NCBI RefSeq assembly: GCF_023806085.1
Contig: NZ_JAMSLX010000013.1
Location: forward strand, 26,990-90,989
Origin: Hephaestia sp. MAHUQ-44
GTDB lineage: Bacteria; Pseudomonadota; Alphaproteobacteria; Sphingomonadales; Sphingomonadaceae
Direction of reading: 5' to 3'
DNA: 64,000 bases
In this document: piece by piece, positions 44,181 through 53,190 of the stretch
How positions within the stretch are numbered: the stretch's first letter is position 1
Layout: each line of letters opens with the position of its first letter
Translations under genes and position numbers: made by a program
The notes under the pieces: generated by a model
The model's database searches: none
What the model saw: the letters and a program-made list of their open reading frames with translations, nothing else
What the model was told of the DNA's origin: nothing

Positions 44181-45169
44181 GAAAGGTCTCCTTTAAGCAG
44201 GGCTTTGAGCTGGGGGGGATTGAGGTCGGTGACGGCGTACCCGTCGTCGCCGTCGAGGCCGGTGACTTCGGCGACGGTCTCGATCCGGCGTCCGGCGCCG
44301 CGGCCGCGTATGAACACGACCAGGTCGATCGCCTCGGCGATCAGCCGGCGGGGAACGGTGAGGACGCCCTCCGCGACGAGCTGTTCGAGCCGGTAGAGCG
44401 CGGCGTGCGCGGAGTTGGCGTGGAGCGTGGCGATCCCGCCGGGATGACCGGTGTTCCACGCCTTGAGCATTTCCAGCGCCTCGGCGCCGCGCACCTCGCC
44501 GATGACGATGCGGTCCGGGCGCAGGCGCAGCGTCGACCGCACCAGATCGGCCATGCCGACCACGCCCGGGCGGGTTCTCAGCGCGACGGTATCGGCCGCC
44601 GCACATTGCAGTTCGCGTGTGTCCTCGATCAGGATGATGCGCTCGTCGAGGTCCGCCATTTCGGCGAGCAGCGCATTAGCGAACGTGGTCTTGCCCGAGG
44701 ACGTGCCGCCGGCGATCAGGATGTTCTTCCGATCGGTCACCGCGCGGCGCAGGACATCGGCCTGAACCGGGGCCAACAAGCCATCGGCGATGTAGTCGTT
44801 CAGCAGGTGGATTTTCATCGCGGGCTTGCGGATCGCGAAGCACGGCGCGGCTGCAACAGGCGGCAGCAGGCCTTCGAAGCGTTCGCCGCCGCCAGGCAGT
44901 TCGGCGCTGACGATGGGTGCGCCGGCGTGCACCTCGGCACGGACGTGGTCGGCCACCAGGCGAACGATCCGCTCGACGACCGTCGGCGCGAGAACCACGC
45001 CCGTATCGACGCGGCCTTCACCCAAACGATCCAGCCTGAGCGCGCCGTCGGGATTGACCATGATTTCGATGACCGCGGGATCGGCCAGCGCGCGTTCGAT
45101 GGCGGGCCCCATGGCCGTGCGCAGCATGGCGCGGCGGCGGTCGAAGGTGATAGGATTGGCGCTCGTCAT
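44177..45169 (-). CDS. trbB: P-type conjugative transfer ATPase TrbB (VirB11 family)
   Basis: The 330-residue hexameric traffic ATPase has Walker A AGGTSSGKTT (about 153-162), the Asp box DERIILIEDTRELQ, and the His box RPDRIVIGEVRGAEALEMLKAW. It switches the pore between pilus assembly and substrate transfer. First trb gene of the operon, overlapping the ribbon-helix-helix gene by four bases. Confidence 0.96.
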   Translation of the reverse strand: MTSANPITFDRRRAMLRTAMGPAIERALADPAVIEIMVNPDGALRLDRLGEGRVDTGVVLAPTVVERIVRLVADHVRAEVHAGAPIVSAELPGGGERFEGLLPPVAAAPCFAIRKPAMKIHLLNDYIADGLLAPVQADVLRRAVTDRKNILIAGGTSSGKTTFANALLAEMADLDERIILIEDTRELQCAAADTVALRTRPGVVGMADLVRSTLRLRPDRIVIGEVRGAEALEMLKAWNTGHPGGIATLHANSAHAALYRLEQLVAEGVLTVPRRLIAEAIDLVVFIRGRGAGRRIETVAEVTGLDGDDGYAVTDLNPPQLKALLKGDLS

Positions 45170-45579
45170 ACGGCGCTCTCCCCGAGTGACAAGCTGGCGT
45201 CGCCACCGGTTCCGGCCATCCTCCGACCGACCTTATCGATGAATTTCTGGAAACGGTCGCGGCCGACCGCGCGCGCGGCGGCGTCGGGTTCGGGCAAGCG
45301 CGCGTTGAGGCAAAATTGGTCGTGTATGAACAGCGACAGGCTTTCGAGCAGGACCTGGAGGTCCTGATCGGTTCGACCGAGCTGATGGCTGATCCGATCC
45401 AGGCGCCGCCCGAACCGGTCGTCGAGGTCGTGTCCGCCTTGTCGGGAGAGCCAGGCGTCCAACGCCTCGACCAGGATATCGGACCGGGCGACGCCGGGGC
45501 GGGCGGCGAGTTCTTCCAGACGGTCGGCGAGCCGGGGCTCGAGAAACAGCTGGTAGCGGACCTTGTGGCGATTGAGCAT
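45166..45579 (-). CDS. CopG-type ribbon-helix-helix protein of the conjugation region
   Basis: The 137-residue product has a ribbon-helix-helix start (VRYQLFLEPRLADRLEELAARPGVARSDILVEAL) followed by a helical extension. Such CopG/TraJ-like proteins between traG and trbB bind DNA and may control the trb operon or act at oriT. The ATG at 45,579 has an AAGG box 8 bases upstream, preferred over a TTG at 45,594. It is 11 bases from traG. Confidence 0.85.
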   Translation of the reverse strand: MLNRHKVRYQLFLEPRLADRLEELAARPGVARSDILVEALDAWLSRQGGHDLDDRFGRRLDRISHQLGRTDQDLQVLLESLSLFIHDQFCLNARLPEPDAAARAVGRDRFQKFIDKVGRRMAGTGGDASLSLGESAV

Positions 45580-45590
45580 CGACCGGACCT

Positions 45591-47624
45591 TCAAAAGTTG
45601 GGGAGGAGTTGATCGTCGCGGTCGCCGCCTTCGCTGATGGCGTAGGCGCGAGCGATGTTGGTGAGCGTGGTCATGGCGCGTCGTTCCGTCGCGGGATCGC
45701 CGTCATCGTCGTCTCCGGGCGTGTGTTCGGCTTCAGCCGCTTCGTTCGGCATGGCTGCGTCTTCAGGCTGGAGGCCGGGATGACGCTGCTGCTGGAGCCC
45801 GCCGTCTTCCTCGCTGAGCGCCTCGGCGGCTTCGTCAGCCTGGGCGGCGAGGCCGGCGTGCGGCGCGCGCACCTGACCGCCCCAATCATCGGGCCGCGGT
45901 TGGGGCCGATCGACGTAGACGCCGTCCATCAGCGTGGGCGGCCGCATCACCCGCGATGCGAAGTTGCGATCTTCATAGTAGCGCAGCTTTTTAGCCCGGA
46001 TCGGCGCGAGCCCCGAGACCATCACCAGTTCGTCGGCGGGCGGAAGCTGCATCACCTCGCCGGGCGTCAGCAGCGGACGGGCGGTCTCCTGGCGGCTGAC
46101 CATGACGTGGCTGAGCCAGGGCGCGAGCCGATGTCCGGCGTAGTTGCGTTGCGCACGCAATTCGGTGGCGGTGCCCAGCGCGTCGGAGATGCGCTTCGCG
46201 GTGCGCTCATCGTTTGAGCTGAACGCGATCCTGACGTGGCAATTGTCGAGAATGGCGTTGTTCTCGCCATAGGCCTTGGAGATCTGGTTCAGCGATTGGG
46301 CGATCAGATAGGCGCGGATGCCGTAGCCGGCGATGAAGGCGAGGGCGGTCTCGAAGAAGTCGAGCCGGCCGAGCGCCGGAAATTCGTCAAGCATCATCAG
46401 CAGCTGATGCTTGCGGCTCTTCCTAGGGTCGCCTTCCAGCCGCTCGGTGAGGCGACGGCCGATCTGGTTCAGCACGAGCCGCACCAGCGGCTTGGTGCGG
46501 CTGATGTCGGACGGCGGAATGACCAAATAGAGCGAGACCGGCGACGCTGCGTCGACCAGATCGGCGATGCGCCAATCGCAGGCCGCGGTGGTGATCGCCA
46601 CGGTTGGATCGCGATACAAGCCGAGGAAGGACATCGCCGTGGACAACACCCCTGAGCGTTCGTTTTCCGACTTGTTCAGCACCTCGCGGGCGGCCGAGGC
46701 GACCACGGGGTGAACCTGCGGTTTTTCCTTTGTGCCAAGGTGGTTGGTCGCCATCATCCGGCGCAGAGTGTGCGCGAAGCTGCGCTGCGGATCGGATAGG
46801 AAGGTGGCGACGCGCGCGAGGGTTTTGTCCTCCTCGGCGTACAGCACGTGCAGAATGGCGCCGACCAGGAGGCTGTGCGACGTCTTCTCCCAGTGGGAGC
46901 GCCGTTCCAGCGCGCCTTCGGGATCGACCAGAATGTCGGCGATGTTTTGAACATCGCGGACCTCGTCGGCGCCTTTGCGCACCTCCAGCAGCGGATTGTA
47001 GCGGGCCGAACGGGCGTCGGTCGGATTGAACAGCAGGCAGTGCGAGAAGCGCGCGCGCCACCCTGCGGTCAGCGTCCAGTTCTCGCCTTTGATGTCATGG
47101 ATGACGGCGCTGCCGGTCCAGGAGAGGAGGGTCGGCACGACCAGGCCGACGCCTTTGCCCGAACGTGTCGGTGCGAAGGCCATGATGTGTTCGGGGCCGT
47201 CATGGCGCAGGTAGCGTGATCCCTTGCGGCCGAGGAAGACGCCGGCGTCCTGAAACAGGCCGACCTTCTCGATTTCCGCTCGCGTCGCCCAGCGCGAGGA
47301 CCCGTAGGTCGTGACGTGTCGGTTCTGCCGCGCCCGCCACAGCGAGCCCGCGACCGCCGCGCCGCAGGCGGCGAATCCGCTCGCACCGGCCAGAAGTCCG
47401 GCCTTGTCGAACACCGTCGGCGCATAGGCTTCATAGTGATACCACCAGTCGAACAGCGCCCAGGGGCGATAGACCGGCCAATCGAAGACGATGATCCACG
47501 GCGCGCCGAGCTGCGGTTGATAGCCGAGCATGGCGGCGGCCCATTGTGTTGCGGCCCACACGCCCAGGATCACCATGCCGAAGCAGATGACGATCTGGCC
47601 GATGAGCAGCTTTGTGGAGGTCAC
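45591..47624 (-). CDS. traG: Type IV coupling protein TraG (VirD4 family)
   Basis: The 677-residue inner-membrane ATPase links the relaxosome to the Trb pore. Two N-terminal membrane helices (about 7-33 and 76-95) precede Walker A APTRSGKGVG (151-160) and the Walker B segment LLMMLDEFPALG. The C-terminal tail is acidic. It heads the leftward transfer operon. The 189-base gap to its right contains the divergent AbiE promoter. Confidence 0.96.
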   Translation of the reverse strand: MTSTKLLIGQIVICFGMVILGVWAATQWAAAMLGYQPQLGAPWIIVFDWPVYRPWALFDWWYHYEAYAPTVFDKAGLLAGASGFAACGAAVAGSLWRARQNRHVTTYGSSRWATRAEIEKVGLFQDAGVFLGRKGSRYLRHDGPEHIMAFAPTRSGKGVGLVVPTLLSWTGSAVIHDIKGENWTLTAGWRARFSHCLLFNPTDARSARYNPLLEVRKGADEVRDVQNIADILVDPEGALERRSHWEKTSHSLLVGAILHVLYAEEDKTLARVATFLSDPQRSFAHTLRRMMATNHLGTKEKPQVHPVVASAAREVLNKSENERSGVLSTAMSFLGLYRDPTVAITTAACDWRIADLVDAASPVSLYLVIPPSDISRTKPLVRLVLNQIGRRLTERLEGDPRKSRKHQLLMMLDEFPALGRLDFFETALAFIAGYGIRAYLIAQSLNQISKAYGENNAILDNCHVRIAFSSNDERTAKRISDALGTATELRAQRNYAGHRLAPWLSHVMVSRQETARPLLTPGEVMQLPPADELVMVSGLAPIRAKKLRYYEDRNFASRVMRPPTLMDGVYVDRPQPRPDDWGGQVRAPHAGLAAQADEAAEALSEEDGGLQQQRHPGLQPEDAAMPNEAAEAEHTPGDDDDGDPATERRAMTTLTNIARAYAISEGGDRDDQLLPNF

Positions 47625-47767
47625 GCGCGGTCTCCCGACTCACGCGCGGCGGGATGCGGCGCGGGTCGGGTAGAGGATTCAGTCCGTCTGGTCCTCGACC
47701 GTTATCTTGGTTTCGCCCGAGTTCGTCCGGGTTCGCGTGGGTTGGCGGAGCCGGCCTCGCGTGAGGC

Positions 47768-47803
47768 TTGAATGTGTCAGAAACTCGGTTATATTTCTAA
47801 CAC
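47768..47803 (+). promoter_or_regulatory. Promoter and palindromic operator of the AbiE locus
   Basis: TTGAAT (47,768-47,773) and TATATT (47,790-47,795) with a 16-base spacer form a good promoter. Overlapping it, GTGTCAGAAA (47,774-47,783) and TTTCTAACAC (47,794-47,803) are complementary at 9 of 10 positions, with centres 20 bases apart (two helical turns). This is the expected design for negative autoregulation by the AbiEi antitoxin, known for the family. Confidence 0.7.
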
Positions 47804-47813
47804 TGGAGCCGCT

Positions 47814-48410
47814 ATGTCTCACTTGTCCGAATCCATTCTTCACCACGCGGCGAGTCTGCCGGAAGGCGGAGCCTTGTCCGCCAAGGGGCTCCTGCACCTC
47901 GGTGCGCGGCCTGCAGTCGATCAAGCGCTTTCACGTCTCGTGCGCCGGGGTCATCTCCTGCGCGCGGGCCGGGGGCTTTACACACGACCCATCCGGACGC
48001 GTTTCGGCTCCAGACCGCCGACGCTCGAGACCTTGGTTGAAGGCCTCGCCAGGGCCAAGGGTGAAACCTTGGTCCCGCACGGCGCCGCTGCGGCCAACGC
48101 GTTGGGTCTCACGACGCAAGTGCCCGTTCGAACGGTCTATTTGACGTCGGGACGAACCCGGACCTTGCAGCTGGGCGCGCAGCAGATTGAACTTCGTCAC
48201 GCGCCGGCATGGCAGTTGATGTTCCCTGGAGCCCCGGCTGGCGAGGCGGTTCGCGCGCTGGCGTGGTTGGGCGAAGCGAAGGCAGGCGAAGCCATGCGGC
48301 ATCTGCGACGCGTGCTCCCGCCGAGCGCGCTGGCCCAGATCGCAGACGCCCGCACCCGCATGCCGACGTGGCTGGCCGCGCAGGTGAGCCGGTTGATTGC
48401 CCATGCCTGA
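47814..48410 (+). CDS. AbiEi-type antitoxin (DUF6088 family)
   Basis: A 198-residue antitoxin-like protein with an N-terminal winged-helix (ALSAKGLLHLGARPAVDQALSRLVRRGHLLRAGRGLYTRP) and a C-terminal AbiEi-like part with VYLTSGRTRTLQLG and ELRHAP. In type IV AbiE systems it represses its own promoter and counters AbiEii without direct contact. The ATG at 47,814 has a GGAG box 5 bases away. It overlaps the toxin gene by eight bases. Its polarity is opposite to the flanking transfer genes. Confidence 0.88.
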   Translation: MSHLSESILHHAASLPEGGALSAKGLLHLGARPAVDQALSRLVRRGHLLRAGRGLYTRPIRTRFGSRPPTLETLVEGLARAKGETLVPHGAAAANALGLTTQVPVRTVYLTSGRTRTLQLGAQQIELRHAPAWQLMFPGAPAGEAVRALAWLGEAKAGEAMRHLRRVLPPSALAQIADARTRMPTWLAAQVSRLIAHA

Positions 48411-49412
48411 CCGCTTTCTCGCGCTCTCCCGGCAGGACCGCGCGGACGCTCTGGCTGTCGTCGCCGGCGTATCGGGCAGGCCCGTCCATCTGCTTGAAAA
48501 GGATGTGTGGGTGGTCTGGGCGTTGCAGGCGCTGTTCGCCTCGCCCTTCGGCACCCATCTGGTGTTCAAGGGCGGCACGTCGTTGTCCAAAGGCTATGGT
48601 GCTATCCGGCGGTTCTCTGAAGACGTCGACCTCACCTATGACATTCGCGCGATCGCTCCAGATCTCGTGGCCAACACGCCCGACGGACTGCCGGCGAACC
48701 GCAGCCAGGAAAAGCGTTGGTCGAAAGACATCCGCGCGCGCCTGGTGAGCTGGACGCATGATGAGGTGCTTCCCGTATTGGCCGAGGCGATCGCCGTTGA
48801 GCGGTTGTCAGTCCAGGCGCGGGTTGAAGACGATGTGGTCTATCTCGATTACGATCCGCTTGCCGTAGGCACCGGCTATGTCCGGCCTTCGGTCATGCTG
48901 GAGTTCGGCGGACGGGCGACGGGCGAGCCTTGGAAAGCCTTGGCGGTCTCCGCCGACGCCGCAGCCCATCTCCCGCAACTTCAGTTTCCAAGCACGGTGG
49001 CCCAGGTGATGCGCGCCGAACGCACCTTCTGGGAGAAGGCGACGGCGATCCATGTCTACTGCGCCCAGGGGCGCTTCCGCGGCGCCGCCCGGTTTGCACG
49101 TCACTGGCACGACCTCACGCGGCTCGATGCGGCCGGCTATGCAGCCGCGGCGCTGGCGGATCGCGCGCTCGCAGAGGCGGTCGCCATCCATAAGGGGCCT
49201 TCTTCGCGGAGAAGGACGCCGATGGGCGGGCCATCGACTATGCGGCGGCGGTCTCCGGAAAACTTCACCTTGTGCCGACAGGCGAGGCACTGGCGAGGTT
49301 GGCGGATGATTACCGCCATATGGTCGAAGACGGGCTGCTGCTTGATGACGCTGAATCCTTCGATGCGTTGATGGAGCGTTGCCGTGTGATTGAAGCGCTG
49401 GCCAATCAATGA
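48403..49412 (+). pseudogene. AbiEii-type nucleotidyltransferase toxin, frameshifted near the C-terminus
   Basis: The gene encodes a DUF1814 nucleotidyltransferase with HLVFKGGTSLSKGYGAIRRF (motif I) and SEDVDLTYD (motif II), then KDIRARLVSW and TFWEKATAIHVY. Within G4 at 49,194-49,197 the frame breaks. One extra G would restore AFFAEKDADGRAIDYAAA through to ALANQ, with a stop at 49,410-49,412. As read, the product changes frame after about residue 264 and stops at 49,371. The core motifs remain but about 70 C-terminal residues are replaced. It is either an inactivated toxin or a sequencing error in a homopolymer. Confidence 0.8.
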
Positions 49413-49440
49413 CGCCGATGGGTCGATCGGACGCCGTCGC

Positions 49441-51411
49441 TCACGACACCGAAGGACCGCCCCGGTCGCGCCCGATCGTCCAACTGACGCCGCCGCGGCG
49501 CATGATGCCGGATACAGGTTCGCCGGCATGGCCCTCCAGGACCGGACGCCACGGCACGAGGGTGAACTCGCGAGCCTTCTCGATGACCGCGTAGCGGCCC
49601 GACGCCAGTTCGATCGGCCGGCGATAGACGCCTTGAATGCGGTCGCCCATGCGCGCCTCGGCGTAACCCAGACCCAGCTCCTTCGCGAGGCCACCGGCGA
49701 CGCGGCGCAATTCACGCTGACGCAGCACCGTCAGAAGGTCTTCGCGATAGACGATGCGGTCTTGATCCTGCGCCGCCAGACCCTGGTTGATCAGCCATTG
49801 CTGACGCCGTGCACGAGCGGCGACGACGTCCGCCCCAAAACCGCTGTCGTGCCTCGCCTCCGGGCTGGTCGCCAGCAATTCGCGATCCAGCCATGTCGCG
49901 CCGTCAGCGGTGATCTGCTGTTCCAGAGGGATTGACGACAGAAGGTCCACTGCGACCGGCGCGGCGCGGGCGCGCTTGAGTTCGTAGGCGGCGGCGCGTT
50001 CGAGATGGTCCGGAGCAATGATCCACGTCCCGTCGGACTCGCGTTCGACCCCGCCGGTCATTCGTCGTATCGCCTCGAGGCGTCGCACATGGGATTGGGC
50101 GAAGCGTTCGGTGGCGGACGGTTCGTGGCGCAGATGCAGGTCGATGCTGTATCGGCCGCCGTTCGCTGCTGCGATCTCGATCACCGCGCGATCCGAGGCG
50201 CGAGGTTCCGTCGGCGTCGGCGAGAGCTTCACGACAGCGTCTCTGGAGATCAACCCGGTCGCCGTTCCGCGTCCGATGTCGACATAGTGGGTCCGGCCAT
50301 CGGTCGCATCTATGATCAGGTAGTGGCGGTCATGGGCTTCCTCCGACAGACCGCGTTCGACGACCCGCCCGACGAGCGGCGACATGGTGGTCGGATCGGC
50401 GATGGCGATGTCGCGCGGGGCCCGCACCATCGCTTGTCGGGTGAAGGCGCGTTGCAGGGTGCGGATGATGTCGCCGCGCTCGCCCATGCGCCGCAACGTG
50501 TCCTCGATCCCCTCGGCGAGCCTCCAGCGCCCCGTTCCTGCGTCTTGGGCCAGGCCAAGCGCGGCAAGCTTGCGCAGCCGTCCCGCGCGCAGTGTCTGGT
50601 GAAACGGGTTGTGGTCAACGGAAGACACGGTTCGGGTGTCGTCCATATCGCGCAGGAGGCGGCGGTCGATGCTGGTCAGCCGTTCCTGGTCCATCTCGCG
50701 CCGCAGTCGGTCCTCGATTTGAATGTCCGTCCGCGGCCCCAGATCGACTTTCACCAGCTCGGCGGCGCGTTCGCGCAGGCCGGCTGTCAGATACTCCGGC
50801 GCGATGATCAGATCCGCGCCACGCTCCGTCTTTCCCCGCAGGAGAATATGGGTGTGCGGATGGCCGGTGTTGAAGTGATCAACCGCGACCCAGTCAAGCC
50901 GCGTGCCGAGGTCCGTCTCCATCTGCGCCATGACGCGCCGGGTCAGCGATTTCAGGTCCTGATATTCGGCGCCGTCCTCGGGGGAGACGATGAACCTGAA
51001 CTGGTGGCGATCGCCGGCCTGGCGATCGAGGAAGGTCCGGCCGTCAGTCTTGTCGTGTTCCGCGCCGTAGAGCTGACCGGGCTGGCCGTCGCGCGTGACG
51101 CCTTCGCGGCGGATGTAGCTGAGATGCGCGCGGGCTGCATCCATGGCTTTGGAAGTTCCCATGGCGATGATGCGCGTCTTCACCATCACGCGGCGTTGTC
51201 GGTAGGCGGCGAAGCGGTCGCGGCTTCCCAACAGCCGTGCGGCCACCGCGCCGCGTCCGATGCGGCTGCCGTTGAAGCCCTTGCGGTGCGGCTTTCGGCC
51301 GCCAGCTCGAGCCCGCGCGTGCAGCACCTGCTTGAGGTAGCGCCGCCCGGCCTGACCGGGCTGCGCCCGCAGGCGTCCGAGGCGAGGCTCGAAATCGTCG
51401 TCCACGGCCAC
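49441..51411 (-). CDS. VirD2/TraI-like relaxase of the DUF3363 type
   Basis: The 656-residue relaxase has the metal-binding histidine motif HPHTH at about 184-188 preceded by VAVDHFNTG, and a candidate nucleophile Tyr in HLSYIRREG near residue 99. The C-terminal DUF3363-type region carries VARAR and VYREDLLTVLRQRELRR blocks. It nicks oriT and pilots the strand through TraG. Start is GTG at 51,411 behind a GAGGAG box. The oriT-like repeats begin about 70 bases upstream. Confidence 0.92.
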   Translation of the reverse strand: MAVDDDFEPRLGRLRAQPGQAGRRYLKQVLHARARAGGRKPHRKGFNGSRIGRGAVAARLLGSRDRFAAYRQRRVMVKTRIIAMGTSKAMDAARAHLSYIRREGVTRDGQPGQLYGAEHDKTDGRTFLDRQAGDRHQFRFIVSPEDGAEYQDLKSLTRRVMAQMETDLGTRLDWVAVDHFNTGHPHTHILLRGKTERGADLIIAPEYLTAGLRERAAELVKVDLGPRTDIQIEDRLRREMDQERLTSIDRRLLRDMDDTRTVSSVDHNPFHQTLRAGRLRKLAALGLAQDAGTGRWRLAEGIEDTLRRMGERGDIIRTLQRAFTRQAMVRAPRDIAIADPTTMSPLVGRVVERGLSEEAHDRHYLIIDATDGRTHYVDIGRGTATGLISRDAVVKLSPTPTEPRASDRAVIEIAAANGGRYSIDLHLRHEPSATERFAQSHVRRLEAIRRMTGGVERESDGTWIIAPDHLERAAAYELKRARAAPVAVDLLSSIPLEQQITADGATWLDRELLATSPEARHDSGFGADVVAARARRQQWLINQGLAAQDQDRIVYREDLLTVLRQRELRRVAGGLAKELGLGYAEARMGDRIQGVYRRPIELASGRYAVIEKAREFTLVPWRPVLEGHAGEPVSGIMRRGGVSWTIGRDRGGPSVS

Positions 51412-51481
51412 GTCGCCGACTCCTCGTGAAAAAGGCCCTTCTCTCCAGAGCCTTGTCCACATCGATCACGCAGATCAACGA

Positions 51482-51630
51482 GTCTCGCGACACCCTCTGC
51501 GGCATCAACGACTTACGGGCCGCCTGTCTCGCTAATTCGAGGGTTCGCTCGACTTGTCTCGCGAAAAAACGATGTGCAGACAATGTCTTGGGCTCGCTTG
51601 CGAGACCAAGCTTCAATCTTGCCCTAGCCG
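51482..51630. other. Candidate origin of transfer (oriT)
   Basis: Just upstream of the relaxase gene are three GTCTCGC copies (51,482, 51,526, 51,556) and an inverted copy GCGAGAC (51,600). A hairpin CTTGG-G-CTCGC/GCGAG-A-CCAAG follows (51,587-51,610), immediately followed by CTTCAATCTTGCCC. The last block resembles the IncP-type nic region (CTTCACCTATCCTG then CCC). The location next to the relaxase, repeats, stem and nic-like sequence fit an oriT. The exact nick site is inferred. Confidence 0.55.
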
Positions 51631-51735
51631 ATTTGCCGCTCATCCGACATCCGCCGGCAGCCATCCGGTGTTCGCAAATCCCCACCGGCGACCGGCCCTG
51701 ATCATTTCACGCCGTGGAGTGAGCCGGGGCGTTTC

Positions 51736-51998
51736 TCAGCGTCGCTCAGCCGCCGCCACCCGGGCTGCGCGCCATTTCGCGCGGCGTTCCGCAGCCGCCC
51801 AGGCGGCGCGATTTCGGGACAAACTCCGCCGATTGAAAAAGGCGCGGATGGTGTCCTCGGACAGGTGCGAGACCTCGAGACGCACCCACCACGCTTCGCT
51901 TCCAATCGGGCCGTTCGTTCCGCGTCGATATCACCCATCCGTACGCCTTCCAGCGTCTTGTCGGTGCTCACTGCGGTCATAATCGGAGGACGGGACAT
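51736..51998 (-). pseudogene. Possible broken small gene between the oriT region and the coiled-coil gene
   Basis: An ATG at 51,998 starts SRPPIMTAVSTDKTLEGVRMGDIDAERTARLEAKR. The frame would continue sensibly, after one missing base near 51,886-51,893, as WWVRLEVSHLSEDTIRAFFNRR and then an Ala/Arg-rich helix to a TGA at 51,736. No family is recognised, and the reconstruction is a judgement from amino acid quality only. The region could equally be noncoding. Confidence 0.3.
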
Positions 51999-52006
51999 CG
52001 TCGACA

Positions 52007-52043
52007 AGGACGAAACGGTGCGCTGACGTCGCCGTTTCGTCCT
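52007..52043. repeat. 12-bp perfect inverted repeat in the mobilisation region
   Basis: AGGACGAAACGG (52,007-52,018) and its exact complement (52,032-52,043) flank a 13-base spacer just beyond the 52-residue gene. It may be a terminator without T-run, an operator, or part of the oriT region. Confidence 0.55.
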
Positions 52044-52052
52044 CGACGGCGC

Positions 52053-52211
52053 TCATTCGAGCGCCTTCAGCCAGGCCTCGAACGCGTCGTCTTGCGCCGC
52101 CAGCGCCCGCTTGGCCGTGGCTAGTTCGCTTTCGATCTGGCGGCATTCCTCTGCATTGTTGCAGTTCCCAAGCTCCGCCCGCAGTTCTTGAACCTGCTGA
52201 TAAATGGTCAT
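52053..52211 (-). CDS. 52-residue coiled-coil protein of the mobilisation region
   Basis: The short protein starts MTIYQQVQELRAELGN and continues as a single charged helix with two Cys (CNNAEECRQI), ending DDAFEAWLKALE. It is too short for most gene callers but has a strong AGGAGG box 6 bases before the ATG. An overlapping ATGA at its end could couple a further 41-residue frame (to 51,931). No named family is recognised. Confidence 0.65.
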   Translation of the reverse strand: MTIYQQVQELRAELGNCNNAEECRQIESELATAKRALAAQDDAFEAWLKALE

Positions 52212-52515
52212 CGTCGCCTCCTGATTTTCCGGAAAGGATGGCGTCGCAATTCGGGATGGATCCGACCGGGTCAGGGATCGCGAAGCGACCGCGGAGCGGC
52301 GATGGGGGTCACGATTTTTCTCGGCGGCGCACCGTGCTTGGGGTGAGCGACGACCGTGATCCGCCGGGAAAAATGGTGGGGCCCCGTCGTCCTTGAGGCG
52401 GTCGGAGCCGTCCCGAATACTGGTTCGATCCGAGCAGACAGCCTGCCTCTCGCTCGCTTCGACTTCCTCCCGCATTCTGGTGATCAGGTGTCCTTCGACG
52501 GCCTTGGTCCGACGT
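52212..52515. other. Noncoding interval between the transglycosylase and the coiled-coil gene
   Basis: About 300 bases without a supported gene. Read on the minus strand it begins after the transglycosylase stop and holds the ribosome binding site of the small gene at its far end. Frames here are short with poor starts. I see no clear promoter or terminator. Confidence 0.4.
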
Positions 52516-53190
52516 TCAATCAGGTGTTCTGGCCCCAGGCGTGATCGCCTTGCGAATGACGAACAAGCTGCCCGGTAGTGGTGCTTGCGCCAGCGGATTC
52601 ACGGGCGACGCGAGGGGCTGAAGCGCGAAGAATAGCCGCTCCCCAGAGACGACAGCGGGCGGCATGGACGGGGCGGACGGTGGTGGCGCGATCTGGGCGA
52701 TGTAGGCCCGGGTTTCTAGAGGAAGTGGGCGGCCCGTCGCCAAGTGATCGGCGTAGCGGCCCGGTCCAGCGTTGTAGGCGGCGAACAGGCCGGGATAACC
52801 GAAGCGGTCGTACATGAGCCGCAGATAGGCGGTTCCGGCCATGATGTTGTCGCGAGGATCGTGCGGATCGGGTCCGAGGCTGTATCGCCGCCGCAACGCC
52901 GCATAGGTGTCCGGCATGAGCTGCATGAGGCCCATTGCGCCGGCGGACGAGGTGGTCGGACGCCCGTTGAGGCGGGTGCGACCGGCGCTTTCGGCCTGCA
53001 TCACGGCGATGATCCAGGTCTCCGGAACGGCGAACCGCCGCGAGGCTTCGGTGATCAAAGGATCCCAGCGGGCGAGAGTGGGCGTCGCCGGAGCGGCCGC
53101 CGAGGCCGGCTCAACAGCGTCGTCGGCATGAACGGGGGCAGTCATCATCGCCAAAAGAAGGGTGGCGGCGATGGGCTTCAGCGCAGCCAC
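52516..53190 (-). CDS. Lytic transglycosylase of the conjugation machinery (VirB1-like)
   Basis: A 224-residue protein with a signal peptide (about 1-22) and an SLT domain: catalytic Glu67 in MQAESAGR, then GAMGLMQLMP, NIMAGTAYLR and FAAYNAGPGRY. It opens peptidoglycan for the mating pore. A Pro-rich C-terminal extension follows. It starts with GTG inside the end of the S26 peptidase gene (13-base overlap), so it is co-translated with it. Confidence 0.92.
   Translation of the reverse strand: MAALKPIAATLLLAMMTAPVHADDAVEPASAAAPATPTLARWDPLITEASRRFAVPETWIIAVMQAESAGRTRLNGRPTTSSAGAMGLMQLMPDTYAALRRRYSLGPDPHDPRDNIMAGTAYLRLMYDRFGYPGLFAAYNAGPGRYADHLATGRPLPLETRAYIAQIAPPPSAPSMPPAVVSGERLFFALQPLASPVNPLAQAPLPGSLFVIRKAITPGARTPD

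Noticed and set aside
51426..51701. 91-residue + strand frame in the oriT region
   Set aside because: No family and no ribosome binding site. Its repeats are better explained as oriT repeats.
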